This document shows, piece by piece, positions 17,517-26,264 of a stretch of DNA of 64,000 bases. The stretch comes from Ectothiorhodospiraceae bacterium. GTDB lineage: Bacteria > Pseudomonadota > Gammaproteobacteria > HK1. The translations under genes and the position numbers were made by a program. Within the stretch, counting starts at the first letter, position 1, and the number at the start of each line of letters is the position of its first letter. Location of the stretch: NCBI GenBank assembly GCA_024234875.1, contig JACKNM010000016.1, forward strand, positions 74,863 through 138,862, in the 5' to 3' direction. The notes beneath the pieces were generated by a model, which was given only the letters and a program-made list of their open reading frames with translations, ran no database searches and had not been told where the DNA came from.

Positions 17517-18730
17517 GGCACGAGGTGGTCGTCGCCGGCGGCGGGATGGTCGGCGCCACCGTCGCCTGCGCGCTCGGGCTCGCGGGTGTGCGCGTGGCGG
17601 TGGTCGAGAGTCGTCCGCCGGAGCCTCCGGTCGACGCCGACGCGCCGTTCGCGTTGCGGGTCAGCGCCTTCAGCGTCGCCTCGCAGCGGATCCTCACTCG
17701 ACTCGGCGTGTGGCAGCGAATCGACCCGACCCGCCGCGGGCCGTTTCGGGCGATGCGGGTCTGGGACGAGCACGGCGAGGTGCGCTTCGACGGCGCCGAC
17801 CTCGGGGTCCCCGCGCTCGGGCACATCGTCGAGAACGCCCGCGTCCAGGCCGCCCTCGAGTCGCGGCTGGCAGAGCTCGACACGGTGCGCTGGTACCGTC
17901 CGGCCGAGGTGGAGAGCCTGACCTTGGAGCCGGACGTGGCGGTGGTCGGCCTCGGTGACGCCAGGGTTCGCGCGGCGCTGCTGGTCGGCGCCGACGGCGG
18001 TGACTCCCGGGTGCGGACGATGGCGGGCATCGCCGCGCCCGGCGCCTCGCACGGGCAGCGCGCGGTGGTGGCGACGCTCGCGACCGCGCGCCCGCACGAC
18101 GAGACCGCCCGCCAACGCTTCCTGCCCGATGGGCCACTCGCCCTGCTGCCGCTGCCCGGGCAGCGGGTGTCGATCGTGTGGAGCACGACCCCCGAGCACG
18201 CGGAGTGCCTGCTCGCCGAGACCGCTGCCGGTTTCGCGACCGCGGTCGAGGCGGCGGCCCAGGGCTGTCTCGGGGCGATGGCGCTCGAGGGTGGTCGTGG
18301 CGCGTTCCCCCTGCGTCGGCTCCACGCCAGCCGCTACGTCGGCGAGCGCGTGGCCCTGGTCGGCGACGCCGCGCACACCATCCATCCGCTGGCGGGGCAG
18401 GGGGTCAACCTGGGCCTGCTCGACGCCGCGGTGCTGGCGGAGGTGGTCGGTGACGTGATCGCGCGCGGCCGCGACCCGGGGCGGGTGCACAACCTGCGCC
18501 CCTACGAGCGCCGCCGTCGTCCGCACGACGCCTTGATGGGGCTCGCGATGCGGGGCTTCGATGCCCTGTTCCGCGCCAGGCCGGCGCCGATTCGCGTCGC
18601 TCGCGGCCTGGGCCTCGACCTCACCAACCGGCTGCCGCCGCTCGGGCGTGCGTTCATGCGCCTGGCCGCCGGGCTCGACGGGGATCTGCCCGAGCTCGCG
18701 CGCGGACCGAGGCTTCCCGAGCTCGGATGA
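17513..18730 (+). CDS. ubiI: UbiI/VisC-like FAD-dependent ubiquinone hydroxylase
   Basis: A 405-residue paralogue of the preceding UbiH. It has the FAD motif VVAGGGMVGATVA at the N-terminus, a central LLVGADGGDSRVR and the classical GDAAHTIHPLAGQGVNLGLLD near residue 285. In E. coli the gene after ubiH is ubiI (visC), which hydroxylates C5 of the ubiquinone ring; position supports that, but UbiF-like specificity cannot be excluded. GTG at 17513 overlaps the ubiH stop, implying translational coupling. It ends 95 bases before purC. Confidence 0.85.
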   Translation: MRHEVVVAGGGMVGATVACALGLAGVRVAVVESRPPEPPVDADAPFALRVSAFSVASQRILTRLGVWQRIDPTRRGPFRAMRVWDEHGEVRFDGADLGVPALGHIVENARVQAALESRLAELDTVRWYRPAEVESLTLEPDVAVVGLGDARVRAALLVGADGGDSRVRTMAGIAAPGASHGQRAVVATLATARPHDETARQRFLPDGPLALLPLPGQRVSIVWSTTPEHAECLLAETAAGFATAVEAAAQGCLGAMALEGGRGAFPLRRLHASRYVGERVALVGDAAHTIHPLAGQGVNLGLLDAAVLAEVVGDVIARGRDPGRVHNLRPYERRRRPHDALMGLAMRGFDALFRARPAPIRVARGLGLDLTNRLPPLGRAFMRLAAGLDGDLPELARGPRLPELG

Positions 18731-18825
18731 GCGAAGGGCGCGGCGTGCCCCGCTCGCGCCGCGCGCCGGATAGAATCTGCCCGGTGCGCGGGCGCAGACG
18801 GCGCCCTCCAGCAGGAGCAGCAGGC

Positions 18826-19725
18826 TTGAGCGATCTTCCGAGCGGGCTCTTCGAGAGCCAGTTGAGCGGCCGTGAGCTGGTTCATCGCGGCAAGGTCCGT
18901 GATCTGTGGGCGGTCGACGACGAGCACTTGCTGGTGGTGGCGACCGACCGCCTGTCGGCCTTCGACGTGGTGTTGCCGAACCCGATCCCGGGCAAGGGCG
19001 CGGTGCTCACCGAGCTCACGTTGTTCTGGCTCGAGCGCACGCGCCGGCAAGTCCGCAACCACCTGGCCCCGGTGCGCGTCGAGGACGTGATCACCGACCC
19101 GGCCGAGCGTGCCCAGCTCGCCGGCCGGGCGATGGTGGTGCGCCGGCTCCGGCCGCTGCCGCTCGAGGTCATCGTTCGCGGCTACCTCATCGGCTCGGGG
19201 TGGAAGGACTACCAGGAGACCGGGAAGCTGTGCGGCATCACGCTGCCGGCGGGGCTGCGTCAGGCCGACCGCTTGCCACGCACCCTGTTCACCCCGTCGA
19301 CCAAGGCCGCGCCCGGCGAGCACGACGCCAACATCGATCTCGACGAGGCGGCGCGACTGGTCGGCGGCGAGGTTCTCGACCAGGTCTCGCGCGCGGCGAT
19401 CGCGGTCTACGAGGAGGCGGCGGCCTACGCACGTGGGCGCGGCATCATCATCGCCGACACCAAGTTCGAGTTCGCGATCGACGCCGACGGCGTACCGGTG
19501 CTGATCGACGAGGTGCTGACGCCCGACTCGTCGCGGTTCTGGCCCGAGGAGAGCTATCGGCCCGGAATCAGTCCCCCGAGCTTCGACAAGCAGTACGTCC
19601 GCGACTACCTGGAGAGCATCGGCTGGAGCAAGCGCCCGCCGGCGCCGACCCTGCCCGAGGCGGTGGTGACGCGCACCGCGAGCAAGTACCGAGAGGCCCG
19701 CGACCGGCTGCTCGGTGGTGGCTGA
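18826..19725 (+). CDS. purC: Phosphoribosylaminoimidazole-succinocarboxamide synthase
   Basis: A 299-residue SAICAR synthetase joining aspartate to CAIR with ATP in purine synthesis. Motifs include RGKVRDLW (ATP loop), VVRRLRPLPLEVIVRGYLIG, STKAAPGEHDANID, ADTKFEFAID and DEVLTPDSSRFWP. It is the longer (about 300-residue) type. TTG at 18826 is chosen as start because it has an AGGAG ribosome site about ten bases upstream and the protein then begins at the conserved N-terminus; the longer frame upstream is basic and lies in the gap after ubiI. The SrkA gene overlaps its end by 11 bases. Confidence 0.93.
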   Translation: MSDLPSGLFESQLSGRELVHRGKVRDLWAVDDEHLLVVATDRLSAFDVVLPNPIPGKGAVLTELTLFWLERTRRQVRNHLAPVRVEDVITDPAERAQLAGRAMVVRRLRPLPLEVIVRGYLIGSGWKDYQETGKLCGITLPAGLRQADRLPRTLFTPSTKAAPGEHDANIDLDEAARLVGGEVLDQVSRAAIAVYEEAAAYARGRGIIIADTKFEFAIDADGVPVLIDEVLTPDSSRFWPEESYRPGISPPSFDKQYVRDYLESIGWSKRPPAPTLPEAVVTRTASKYREARDRLLGGG

Positions 19726-20713
19726 GGCCGAGACCAGGCCCTTCGCCGACCTCGTGCCCGAGGTGGTGCTCGACGCCGTCGACGCCACCGGCGTGCGCTG
19801 CGACGGGCGGCTGATCGCGCTGGCGAGCTACGAGAACCGGGTGTACCAGGTCGGGGTCGAGGACGCGCCGCCCCTGGTGGTGAAGTTCTATCGTCCTGGC
19901 CGCTGGTCCGACGACGCCATCCGCGAGGAGCACGGGTTCGCCCTCGAGCTCGAATCGCGCGAGGTGCCGGTGGCGGCGCCGCGGGCGGGTCCCGCCGGTG
20001 ACACCCTGCTGGTGCACCACGGCTACCGGTACGCGGTCTTCCCGCGGCTCGCCGGGGAGTGGCCGGAGCTCGACGACCCCGAGCGGCGTCGGACCATGGG
20101 CCGGTTCATCGGGCGGATTCACGCCGTCGGCGCGCTGCGGACGTTCCGCCACCGGCCGGCGCTCGACGTCGAGACCCACGGCGAGGAGCCGCGGCGATGG
20201 TTGCTCGAGCACGGCGTCGTCCCACCGGAGCACCAGGGAGCGTACGGCTCGCGCAGCGCCGAGGCACTCGACGCGGTGCGCGAGTCCTTCGCGCGGGTCG
20301 GCGCGGTGCGACGAATTCGCCTGCACGGGGACTGCCACCTCGGCAACGTGCTGTGGGGCGAGCTCGGTCCCTCGTTCGTCGACCTCGACGACTGCCGCAC
20401 CGGGCCGGCGATCCAGGATCTGTGGATGCTGCTCTCCGGGGACCTCGACGAGCGCCGGGCACAGGTCGCGGACCTGGTATCGGGATACCGGACGTTCCAC
20501 GATCTCGACGCCCGCGAGCTCGGCCTCGTCGAGGCGCTGCGCACGCTGCGCATCGTGCATTACACCGCCTGGCTCGCCCGTCGCTGGGACGACCCCGCGT
20601 TCCCGGTCGCCTTTCCCTGGTTCGGCACCGATCGCTACTGGCGCGACCACCTCCAGGCGCTCGAGGATCAGTGTCGGGCCATGGCCGAGCCGCCGCTCGA
20701 CCTCTACGACTGA
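19715..20713 (+). CDS. srkA: Stress response kinase A-like protein (YihE/RdoA)
   Basis: A 332-residue APH-fold Ser/Thr kinase of the SrkA/YihE family, which in E. coli protects stressed cells from programmed death. The N-terminal lobe has ASYENRVYQVG and the nucleotide-binding lysine in VVKFYRPGRWS. The catalytic loop is HGDCHLGNVLW and the metal-binding segment FVDLDDCRTGPAIQDLWML, both typical of SrkA. The C-terminus has the family motif FPWFGTDRYW. GTG at 19715 or the adjacent GTG at 19718 both fit; either overlaps purC, suggesting one transcript. Confidence 0.9.
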   Translation: MVAEAETRPFADLVPEVVLDAVDATGVRCDGRLIALASYENRVYQVGVEDAPPLVVKFYRPGRWSDDAIREEHGFALELESREVPVAAPRAGPAGDTLLVHHGYRYAVFPRLAGEWPELDDPERRRTMGRFIGRIHAVGALRTFRHRPALDVETHGEEPRRWLLEHGVVPPEHQGAYGSRSAEALDAVRESFARVGAVRRIRLHGDCHLGNVLWGELGPSFVDLDDCRTGPAIQDLWMLLSGDLDERRAQVADLVSGYRTFHDLDARELGLVEALRTLRIVHYTAWLARRWDDPAFPVAFPWFGTDRYWRDHLQALEDQCRAMAEPPLDLYD

Positions 20714-20835
20714 TCGCCGCGCGCGCATCGGGCGCCGCGAGCATGTACCCTCCTGACCCACACGCACGTCGTTGATGGTCGAGCCCGAGGTCGCGGCGCG
20801 GTGGGTCGGCTGCGCTCCACGGGCCTGGAGGGGGG

Positions 20836-21249
20836 ATGAGCGAGGCGCCAACGGACGCCGCCGGCAGTCGACGCGCGCGCGTGCTCGTCGTCGACGACGA
20901 GCGGACGATCGCGCAGTTCATCGGTGAGCTGCTGGAGTTCAGTGGATACGACGCCCTCGTCCACACCGATCCGATGGCCGCCCTCGAGGCGGTGCGGGCC
21001 GCCGGTGGGGCCATCGACCTCGTGGTCTCCGACCAGACCATGCCCGGCATGGTCGGTACCGATCTCGCGGCCCGCATCCACGAGCTGGCCCCGGACGTCC
21101 CGGTCATCCTCTGCTCCGGCTACAACGACGTGGTGAATCCGGACAACGCCCCCGAGCACGGGTTGGCGCGCTATCTCAACAAGCCCGTCGACGCTGCCAG
21201 GCTGGTCGCGATCGTCGCCGAGGTGCTGGCGCAGGCGCGGCCGCGCTAG
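20836..21249 (+). CDS. Single-domain response regulator (CheY-like receiver)
   Basis: A 137-residue protein consisting of one receiver domain and no output domain. It has the acidic pair in VLVVDDERT, the phospho-acceptor Asp in LVVSDQTMPGM (about residue 63), the Ser/Thr position in ILCSGYND and the conserved Lys in YLNKPVD. It may accept phosphate from, or pass it to, the hybrid kinase on the opposite strand, whose end it overlaps by 4 bases. That hybrid kinase's own receiver resembles this one. The target is unknown. Confidence 0.87.
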   Translation: MSEAPTDAAGSRRARVLVVDDERTIAQFIGELLEFSGYDALVHTDPMAALEAVRAAGGAIDLVVSDQTMPGMVGTDLAARIHELAPDVPVILCSGYNDVVNPDNAPEHGLARYLNKPVDAARLVAIVAEVLAQARPR

Positions 21250-23978
21250 GCGCCGTCGTCGGCGGCGAGCAGGGCCTCGATGCTCGCGCAGAGCTCGTCG
21301 CAGTCGAACGGCTTGGCGAGCACCCGGCAGCGCGGGATCTCGTCTCGGTTGTCGAGCACGCGATGACGGTCGTAGCCGGTGACGAGGACCATCGGATGGC
21401 TCGGGGCGCTGGCGCGAACCGCCTCCAGTAGCTCGACGCCGCCCATCTTCGGCATGACGACGTCGCTCACCGTGAGGTCGACGCGTGACTCCGGCGCGGC
21501 GAGCCGAGCCAGCGCGTCCAGCCCGTCGCGGGCCTCCAGCACCCGATAGTTGCGCCCGGACAGCATCTCGCAGGTCATCGCACGCACCGCGTCGTCGTCG
21601 TCGACCACCAGCACCGTCTCGCCGCGACCGACGTGACCTCGCGCCGGGGTCGGCGCGTCGCGCGTTCCCGGATCGGTGGTGAGCGGCAGGTAGACGTGCA
21701 TCTCGGTGCCGCGCCCGCGCTCGCTCTCGACCTCGATCGCGCCGCCATGGTGCTGCACCGCGCCGAAGACCATGGCGAGTCCGAGGCCGGTGCCGCGACC
21801 GACCGGCTTGGTGGTGAAGAACGGCTCGAACAGCTTGTGCCGGTCGGGCTCGGCGATTCCCTCGCCGTTGTCGGCGACCGTCAGCCGGGCGTGGCGCCCC
21901 GCGGCGATGCCCGGATGGCGCGCGAGGAAGGCGGCGTCGGCGGTGTGCGAGGTGAGTCGTACCACGATGGTCGGATCCGGGCGGCCCTCGACCGCGTCCA
22001 CCGCGTTGTTCACCAGGTTCATGATGACCTGCTGGATCTGGGTGGAGTCGGCGAGCACCGCCAGCGACTCGTCGCAGATCTCGGCCCGCCGGGTGATGCT
22101 GGCCGGGATGGCGGCGTCGGCGAGACGCATGCCTTCGCGCGCCAGCTCGTTCATCGACACGCTCTCGAGGTGCACCGTGCTCTGCCGCGAGAAGGTGAGG
22201 AGCTGCTGCACCATGCGCGCGGCGCGCGACACCAGCTCGTCGACGATCGCCATCTTCGCCGTCACCGCGGCGGGATCGGTGACGCGCAGCCTCGCCAGGT
22301 GGACGTTGCCCTGGATCGCGGCGAGGAAGTTGTTGAAGTCGTGCGCGATGCCGCCGACGAGCCGACCGACCGCCTCCATCTTCTGGGACTGCAGCAGACG
22401 CTGCTCGAGCAGCCGACGCTCGCTGACGTCGATGCCCACCGCGATCACCACCCGCGCGCCGAAGTAGGTGCCCGGGTAGAGGTGGACCTCCTCCGGAAAG
22501 CTCTCGGTTCCGGCGCGGGCACCGCGGGCGTCGAGCGGCACCGCCACCCCCTTCATGGCGAGCGCCAGTGCATCGCGAAGGGTGGCGTCGGCCGGCGCGG
22601 CGGCGTCGCCGCGCGCGGGGACGAAGGGCGCGGGTCGGCCGATCGCCTGCTCCCGGGTGGTGCCGTGCAGACGCTGCGCGCCGGCATTGGCGTCGAGCAC
22701 CCGACCATCACCGTCGAGGACGTAGACCGCCTCGTTCAGGCTGTCGAGGATGCCGCGGTAGCTCTGCTCGCTCTCCAGCACACGGCGCTCGGCGTTCTTG
22801 CGTGCGGTGATGTCGTCGTGGGTGCCGATCAGGCGTCGGGCGGCACCGGTCGTCGGGTCGACGATCTTCAGCGCGCGCGAGCGCACCATCACGTCGTGCC
22901 CGTCCCGATGCCGCATGCGCATCTCGACCTCGAACCCGTCGGCGCGCCCGGCGAGGTAGTCCTCGACCCGCGCGAGCACGCGCGCGCGGTCGTCGTCGTG
23001 CACCAGGCTGCCCCAGGTATCGAGGGTGGCGGGCAAGGCATCCGCCGCGTAGCCGAGCATGCCGAGCCAGCGCGGCGAGTAGTAGACCGCGTCGGTGGTG
23101 AGGTCCCAGTCCCACAGCCCCTCGTTCGCACCCTCCATGGCGAGCTGGAAGCGCTCCTCGCTGGCGCGCAGTCGTCCCTCGACCTGCTTGCGGGCGGTGA
23201 TGTCGAGAACCGTGCCGGCGGTGGCGAGCGGCGTGCCGTCCTCGCCGTAGGTGGTCTCGCCGCGCTCGTGGACCCACTTCTCGGTGCCGTCGGGCAGCAG
23301 CAGGCGATGCTCGACGTCATAGGGGGTGTGCTCGGCGACGGCACGGTCGTAGGCGGCTTCCATCCAGTCGCGGTCGTCGGGGTGGACGACCCGTCGGAAC
23401 ACGCGCTCGGGCGTTTCCCCGCAGTCGGGGTCGACGCCGAAGATGCGGTAGGTCTCGTCGGACCACAGGAAGGTGTCGGCGACGAGACCTCGCTCCCAGT
23501 GCCCGAGCGCGGCGATTCGCTGCGCTCGGCGGTGCATCGCCTCCGAGGCCTCGAGCGCCGCCTGCGCCCGCTTGCTCTCGGTGAGGTCGCGCCACACGCA
23601 ATACAGATGGGCCACCCCGTCCCACTCGATACGCGTGAGGGTGACCTCGACCGGAAACACCTCGCCCGAGCGGCGGAGGTGTCGCCATTCGAACCGGTGC
23701 ACGCCCTCGCGGTGGGCGCGGGCGATCATCTCGTCGGCCTTGGTCCGCGAGTCGTGTCCGTCGGCCTGTGTCGGTGGCGACAGGACCGAGGGGTGGACGG
23801 CGCCGAGGGTCGCGACGTCGTCGTAGCCGAGCATCTGCGCGGCAGCGCGATTCCACCGCACGAAGGTTCCGCCCGGGTCGATGATCGAGCACGGGTCGGG
23901 ATTGCGCTCGAACAGGACGTCGAAGCGGTCCTCGGGGGCGGTCGGGACCGGCGGGTGTCGCGCCGGCGTCGGCGTCAT
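21246..23978 (-). CDS. Multi-PAS hybrid sensor histidine kinase with C-terminal receiver
   Basis: A 910-residue soluble hybrid kinase with no membrane segment. Four PAS domains lie at about residues 15-135, 150-255, 275-385 and 400-515. The second has FLWSDETYRIFG and the third SPRWLGMLGY. A HisKA domain follows with the phosphorylated His in GGIAHDFNNFLA (about residue 544). The HATPase_c domain has N-box VNNAVD and G-boxes DNGEGIAE and GRGTGLGL. The C-terminal receiver (about 790-905) has the Asp in VSDVVMPKMGG. The sensed signal is unknown; PAS domains suggest redox, light or a small ligand. ATG at 23978 is chosen; the frame upstream is basic and not PAS-like. Confidence 0.9.
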   Translation of the reverse strand: MTPTPARHPPVPTAPEDRFDVLFERNPDPCSIIDPGGTFVRWNRAAAQMLGYDDVATLGAVHPSVLSPPTQADGHDSRTKADEMIARAHREGVHRFEWRHLRRSGEVFPVEVTLTRIEWDGVAHLYCVWRDLTESKRAQAALEASEAMHRRAQRIAALGHWERGLVADTFLWSDETYRIFGVDPDCGETPERVFRRVVHPDDRDWMEAAYDRAVAEHTPYDVEHRLLLPDGTEKWVHERGETTYGEDGTPLATAGTVLDITARKQVEGRLRASEERFQLAMEGANEGLWDWDLTTDAVYYSPRWLGMLGYAADALPATLDTWGSLVHDDDRARVLARVEDYLAGRADGFEVEMRMRHRDGHDVMVRSRALKIVDPTTGAARRLIGTHDDITARKNAERRVLESEQSYRGILDSLNEAVYVLDGDGRVLDANAGAQRLHGTTREQAIGRPAPFVPARGDAAAPADATLRDALALAMKGVAVPLDARGARAGTESFPEEVHLYPGTYFGARVVIAVGIDVSERRLLEQRLLQSQKMEAVGRLVGGIAHDFNNFLAAIQGNVHLARLRVTDPAAVTAKMAIVDELVSRAARMVQQLLTFSRQSTVHLESVSMNELAREGMRLADAAIPASITRRAEICDESLAVLADSTQIQQVIMNLVNNAVDAVEGRPDPTIVVRLTSHTADAAFLARHPGIAAGRHARLTVADNGEGIAEPDRHKLFEPFFTTKPVGRGTGLGLAMVFGAVQHHGGAIEVESERGRGTEMHVYLPLTTDPGTRDAPTPARGHVGRGETVLVVDDDDAVRAMTCEMLSGRNYRVLEARDGLDALARLAAPESRVDLTVSDVVMPKMGGVELLEAVRASAPSHPMVLVTGYDRHRVLDNRDEIPRCRVLAKPFDCDELCASIEALLAADDGA

Positions 23979-24039
23979 CGGTCTGTGGCCCGGGCGGGTT
24001 GAGGGGTCGCAGACGTTGTCGGCCGCGGGGGCGAGAACT

Positions 24040-25068
24040 TCAGAGCGCCGGGTCGAGCCGTAGCCAGCGGTAGCGATCGCTCGATCGCACCTCGATGCGC
24101 TCCACACCCATCCCGCGCAAGACGTCGATGGGCACGATGTCGCCGGCACTGCGCTTGGCCCAGGCGCGGCGGTAGAACTCGGCCATGGAGGTGACGGGCT
24201 GGCTGTCGACGCCGAGGATGAGGTCCCCGCGCCGCAGCCCGGCCGCCTCGGCCGGCCCCTCCTCGGCCAGGTGGCGCACCAGGAGACGTCCCTCGAGCTC
24301 CTCGGTGTACATCCCGAGCCATGGCCGCGGCGGTACCGAATGGCCGTGGGTCAGCAGGTCGCCGATCGCCGCCTTGAGCCGGTCGACGGGAACGAACATG
24401 TTGCCGGGCACGATGCGCTCGCCGCGAAACGCGTCTCCCACCACCAGCGAGCCGATACCGAGCAACTCGCCCTCCGGGCCGACCAGCGCGGCCCCGCCGT
24501 AGAGCGGGTGCGGGGGGGAGGTGAAGATGGCGTCCTCGAGCAGGTACTCCCAGTACCCGGCGAATTCGCGACGGTCGACCACGAAGGCCGGGCGTGCCGC
24601 GTTCGCCCCGCCGTGGCTCGCCACCACCGCGTGTGCGCCGGCGACCAGGCCGCTCGAGTTGCCGAGGCGCATCGGCGCGATGTCGCCGACGCTGCCGACG
24701 GCACGAAGCAGGCCGAGGCCGCTGTCGTGGTCGTAGGCGACCACCTGGGCCGGAACCGTGTGCTGGGCGTCGAGCACGAGCTCGACGCTCGCGGCCTCCA
24801 TGATGAGGTAGCCGATGGTGACCACCAGCCCGGCGCCGTCGATGAGCACGCCCGAGCCGGCGCGCTCGGTCCCGAGGTAGCTGGCGGTGCGGGCGGTGTC
24901 CGGGATGTGGGCGCGAACCCCGAGCACCGCCGCGAGCACCGGCTCGACCGCCGAGCGCTCGGCGCTCTGGGCGCGGGCCGCGAGTCCGGGCCAGGCCACC
25001 GACAGCGCGACGGCGATGCCGACGATGGTGAGCAGGCGCCGCCGGTACGAGCCACTTCGCTCGGTCAT
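24040..25068 (-). CDS. HtrA-like trypsin-fold/PDZ protein lacking the catalytic triad (pseudoprotease)
   Basis: A 342-residue exported protein: signal peptide about residues 1-34 (cut near ARAQ), a trypsin-like domain about 35-235 and a PDZ domain about 248-335 (RPWLGMYTEELEG, then AAGLRRGDLILGVD). The protease fold is recognisable from GSGVLIDGAGLVVT and GGAALVGPEGELLGIGS. All three triad positions are changed: the His position is Tyr87 (VVTIGYLI), the Asp position is Gly117 (DHDSGLGLL) and the Ser position is Tyr190 (HPLYGGAAL). It is therefore probably a periplasmic scaffold or peptide-binding regulator. It lies 61 bases downstream of nothing co-directional; the hybrid kinase gene follows it on the same strand. 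Confidence 0.8.
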   Translation of the reverse strand: MTERSGSYRRRLLTIVGIAVALSVAWPGLAARAQSAERSAVEPVLAAVLGVRAHIPDTARTASYLGTERAGSGVLIDGAGLVVTIGYLIMEAASVELVLDAQHTVPAQVVAYDHDSGLGLLRAVGSVGDIAPMRLGNSSGLVAGAHAVVASHGGANAARPAFVVDRREFAGYWEYLLEDAIFTSPPHPLYGGAALVGPEGELLGIGSLVVGDAFRGERIVPGNMFVPVDRLKAAIGDLLTHGHSVPPRPWLGMYTEELEGRLLVRHLAEEGPAEAAGLRRGDLILGVDSQPVTSMAEFYRRAWAKRSAGDIVPIDVLRGMGVERIEVRSSDRYRWLRLDPAL

Positions 25069-25441
25069 GGGCATCTCGGGTGGTGCTCGGCGGCTCGCCG
25101 CGAAAGCCTGAAGACTACCTAGCTCCGAGCCGGCCCGGTAGCCTCGCCGATGGCGACCGCCGGGCGGCGCGTGGTCGGCTCGGCGGCCGTCACCGCGGGC
25201 CGTGGGTCGACCGCATCTCGGCGCCGATAGGAACCGGAGGGCCGTGGACCGGGATCGGCGGAATGTGGTAGAAAGCCGTCGCGTACGCGGACCGGGCAGG
25301 GGTGTCCGGCGGGCGGCCGGTGGTGGGCTCCCAGGAGCTTCACCGGGCCCTCGCGAGTGCCCTGGCCTTGCGTCCCATGGAGGGGAGCGAGCCCGCTCCG
25401 CCGGCGCAGTCCTGAGGTCACGGGTCGTCCGGGAGAGGCCA
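25069..25441. other. Divergent intergenic region, no gene seen
   Basis: A 373-base gap between the HtrA-like gene (minus) and the ParA gene (plus). It should hold both promoters. A weak plus-strand candidate is TGGACC (25245-25250) with TAGAAA (25269-25274), 18-base spacing. No repeat, RNA or conserved protein was recognised; open frames here are GC-rich shadows with no domain features. Confidence 0.4.
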
Positions 25442-26164
25442 ATGCGCCGAGTGATGGTCCTGAATCCCAAGGGCGGTTCAGGCAAGACGACCATCGCCAC
25501 CAGTATCGCCAGCCTGTACGCGGCGCTGCGCCTGCCGACGGTCCTCTTCGACCATGACGCGCAGGGGTCCAGCACGCGGTGGCTGCGGGTTCGTCCGAGC
25601 GCCATGCCGGAGATCCATGGCGTGGCCGCCTATCGCCAGCCGGTGGGGGTCACTCGTGCCTGGCAGCAACGGCTGCCGCAGGGGACCGAGCGGGTGGTCG
25701 TCGACACGCCGGCCGGCGTCCGCGCGGCGAATCTCATCGACCTGGTCCGCAAGGCCGACAACATCGTCGTGCCGGTGCTACCGTCGCACATCGACATCGA
25801 CGCGGTGTCGGCCTTCCTCGACGATCTCGCCGCCCTGGAGCCAGTGCGGCTGGGTCAGACCAAGGTGGCGGTGGTCGCCAATCGAGTCCGCACCCGCAAC
25901 GTCGTGTTCAAGGACCTGGAGCGCTTCCTGCGCCACGTCCGATTTCCGTTCGTGACCCGCCTGCGCGACTCGCAGAACTACGTTCGTGCCACCGAGCGCG
26001 GTCTCGGAATCCACGACCTCGACCGTCGGGCGACCCGGCTCGACCGCGACCAGTGGGGTCCGCTGCTGGCGTGGATCGAGGACCGCCCGGTCGACATCAT
26101 CGGCGAGTGCGAGGGGCACGAGCCGCTGTCGCACGAGCCGGAGAGCTTCCCGCTGCCGCTGTAG
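25442..26164 (+). CDS. Orphan ParA-family ATPase
   Basis: A 240-residue P-loop ATPase of the ParA/MinD superfamily. The deviant Walker A is NPKGGSGKTTIAT (about residues 8-20), switch I is in LFDHDAQGSSTRW and Walker B is VVVDTPAGV. A basic-aromatic insertion and the C-terminal acidic tail follow. No parB, parS-like repeat or minC/minE lies nearby, so a chromosome or plasmid partition role is not supported. Orphan ParA proteins often position protein complexes such as chemotaxis arrays, carboxysomes or pili. The ATG at 25442 sits directly before the Walker A strand. Its neighbours are the divergent HtrA-like gene and the convergent pgk. Confidence 0.85.
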   Translation: MRRVMVLNPKGGSGKTTIATSIASLYAALRLPTVLFDHDAQGSSTRWLRVRPSAMPEIHGVAAYRQPVGVTRAWQQRLPQGTERVVVDTPAGVRAANLIDLVRKADNIVVPVLPSHIDIDAVSAFLDDLAALEPVRLGQTKVAVVANRVRTRNVVFKDLERFLRHVRFPFVTRLRDSQNYVRATERGLGIHDLDRRATRLDRDQWGPLLAWIEDRPVDIIGECEGHEPLSHEPESFPLPL

Positions 26165-26177
26165 GGCGGCGGCCCCG

Positions 26178-26213
26178 GGGGACTGGCTCGCGCGAGAGCG
26201 CGTGTCCGTCCCC
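26178..26213. repeat. Palindromic intergenic repeat, copy A
   Basis: GGGACTGGCTCGCGCG ... GTCCGTCCC, a variant of the dispersed palindrome. It sits 15 bases before a second, better copy; the pair fills the gap between the convergent ParA and pgk genes. Confidence 0.65.
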
Positions 26214-26227
26214 ACCGCCACGGCCGG

Positions 26228-26262
26228 GGGGACAGGCACCGCCCCCGGCGGAGCCAGTCCCC
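26228..26262. repeat. Palindromic intergenic repeat, copy B
   Basis: GGGGACAGGCACCGCC, a three-base centre, then GGCGGAGCCAGTCCCC: nearly the exact reverse complement of the copy at 43443-43478. It forms a strong hairpin immediately beyond the pgk stop and may end transcripts from both sides. Confidence 0.75.
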
Positions 26263-26264
26263 GG

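Noticed and set aside
24040..25068. Active DegP/HtrA serine protease
   Set aside because: None of the three catalytic positions holds its catalytic residue.
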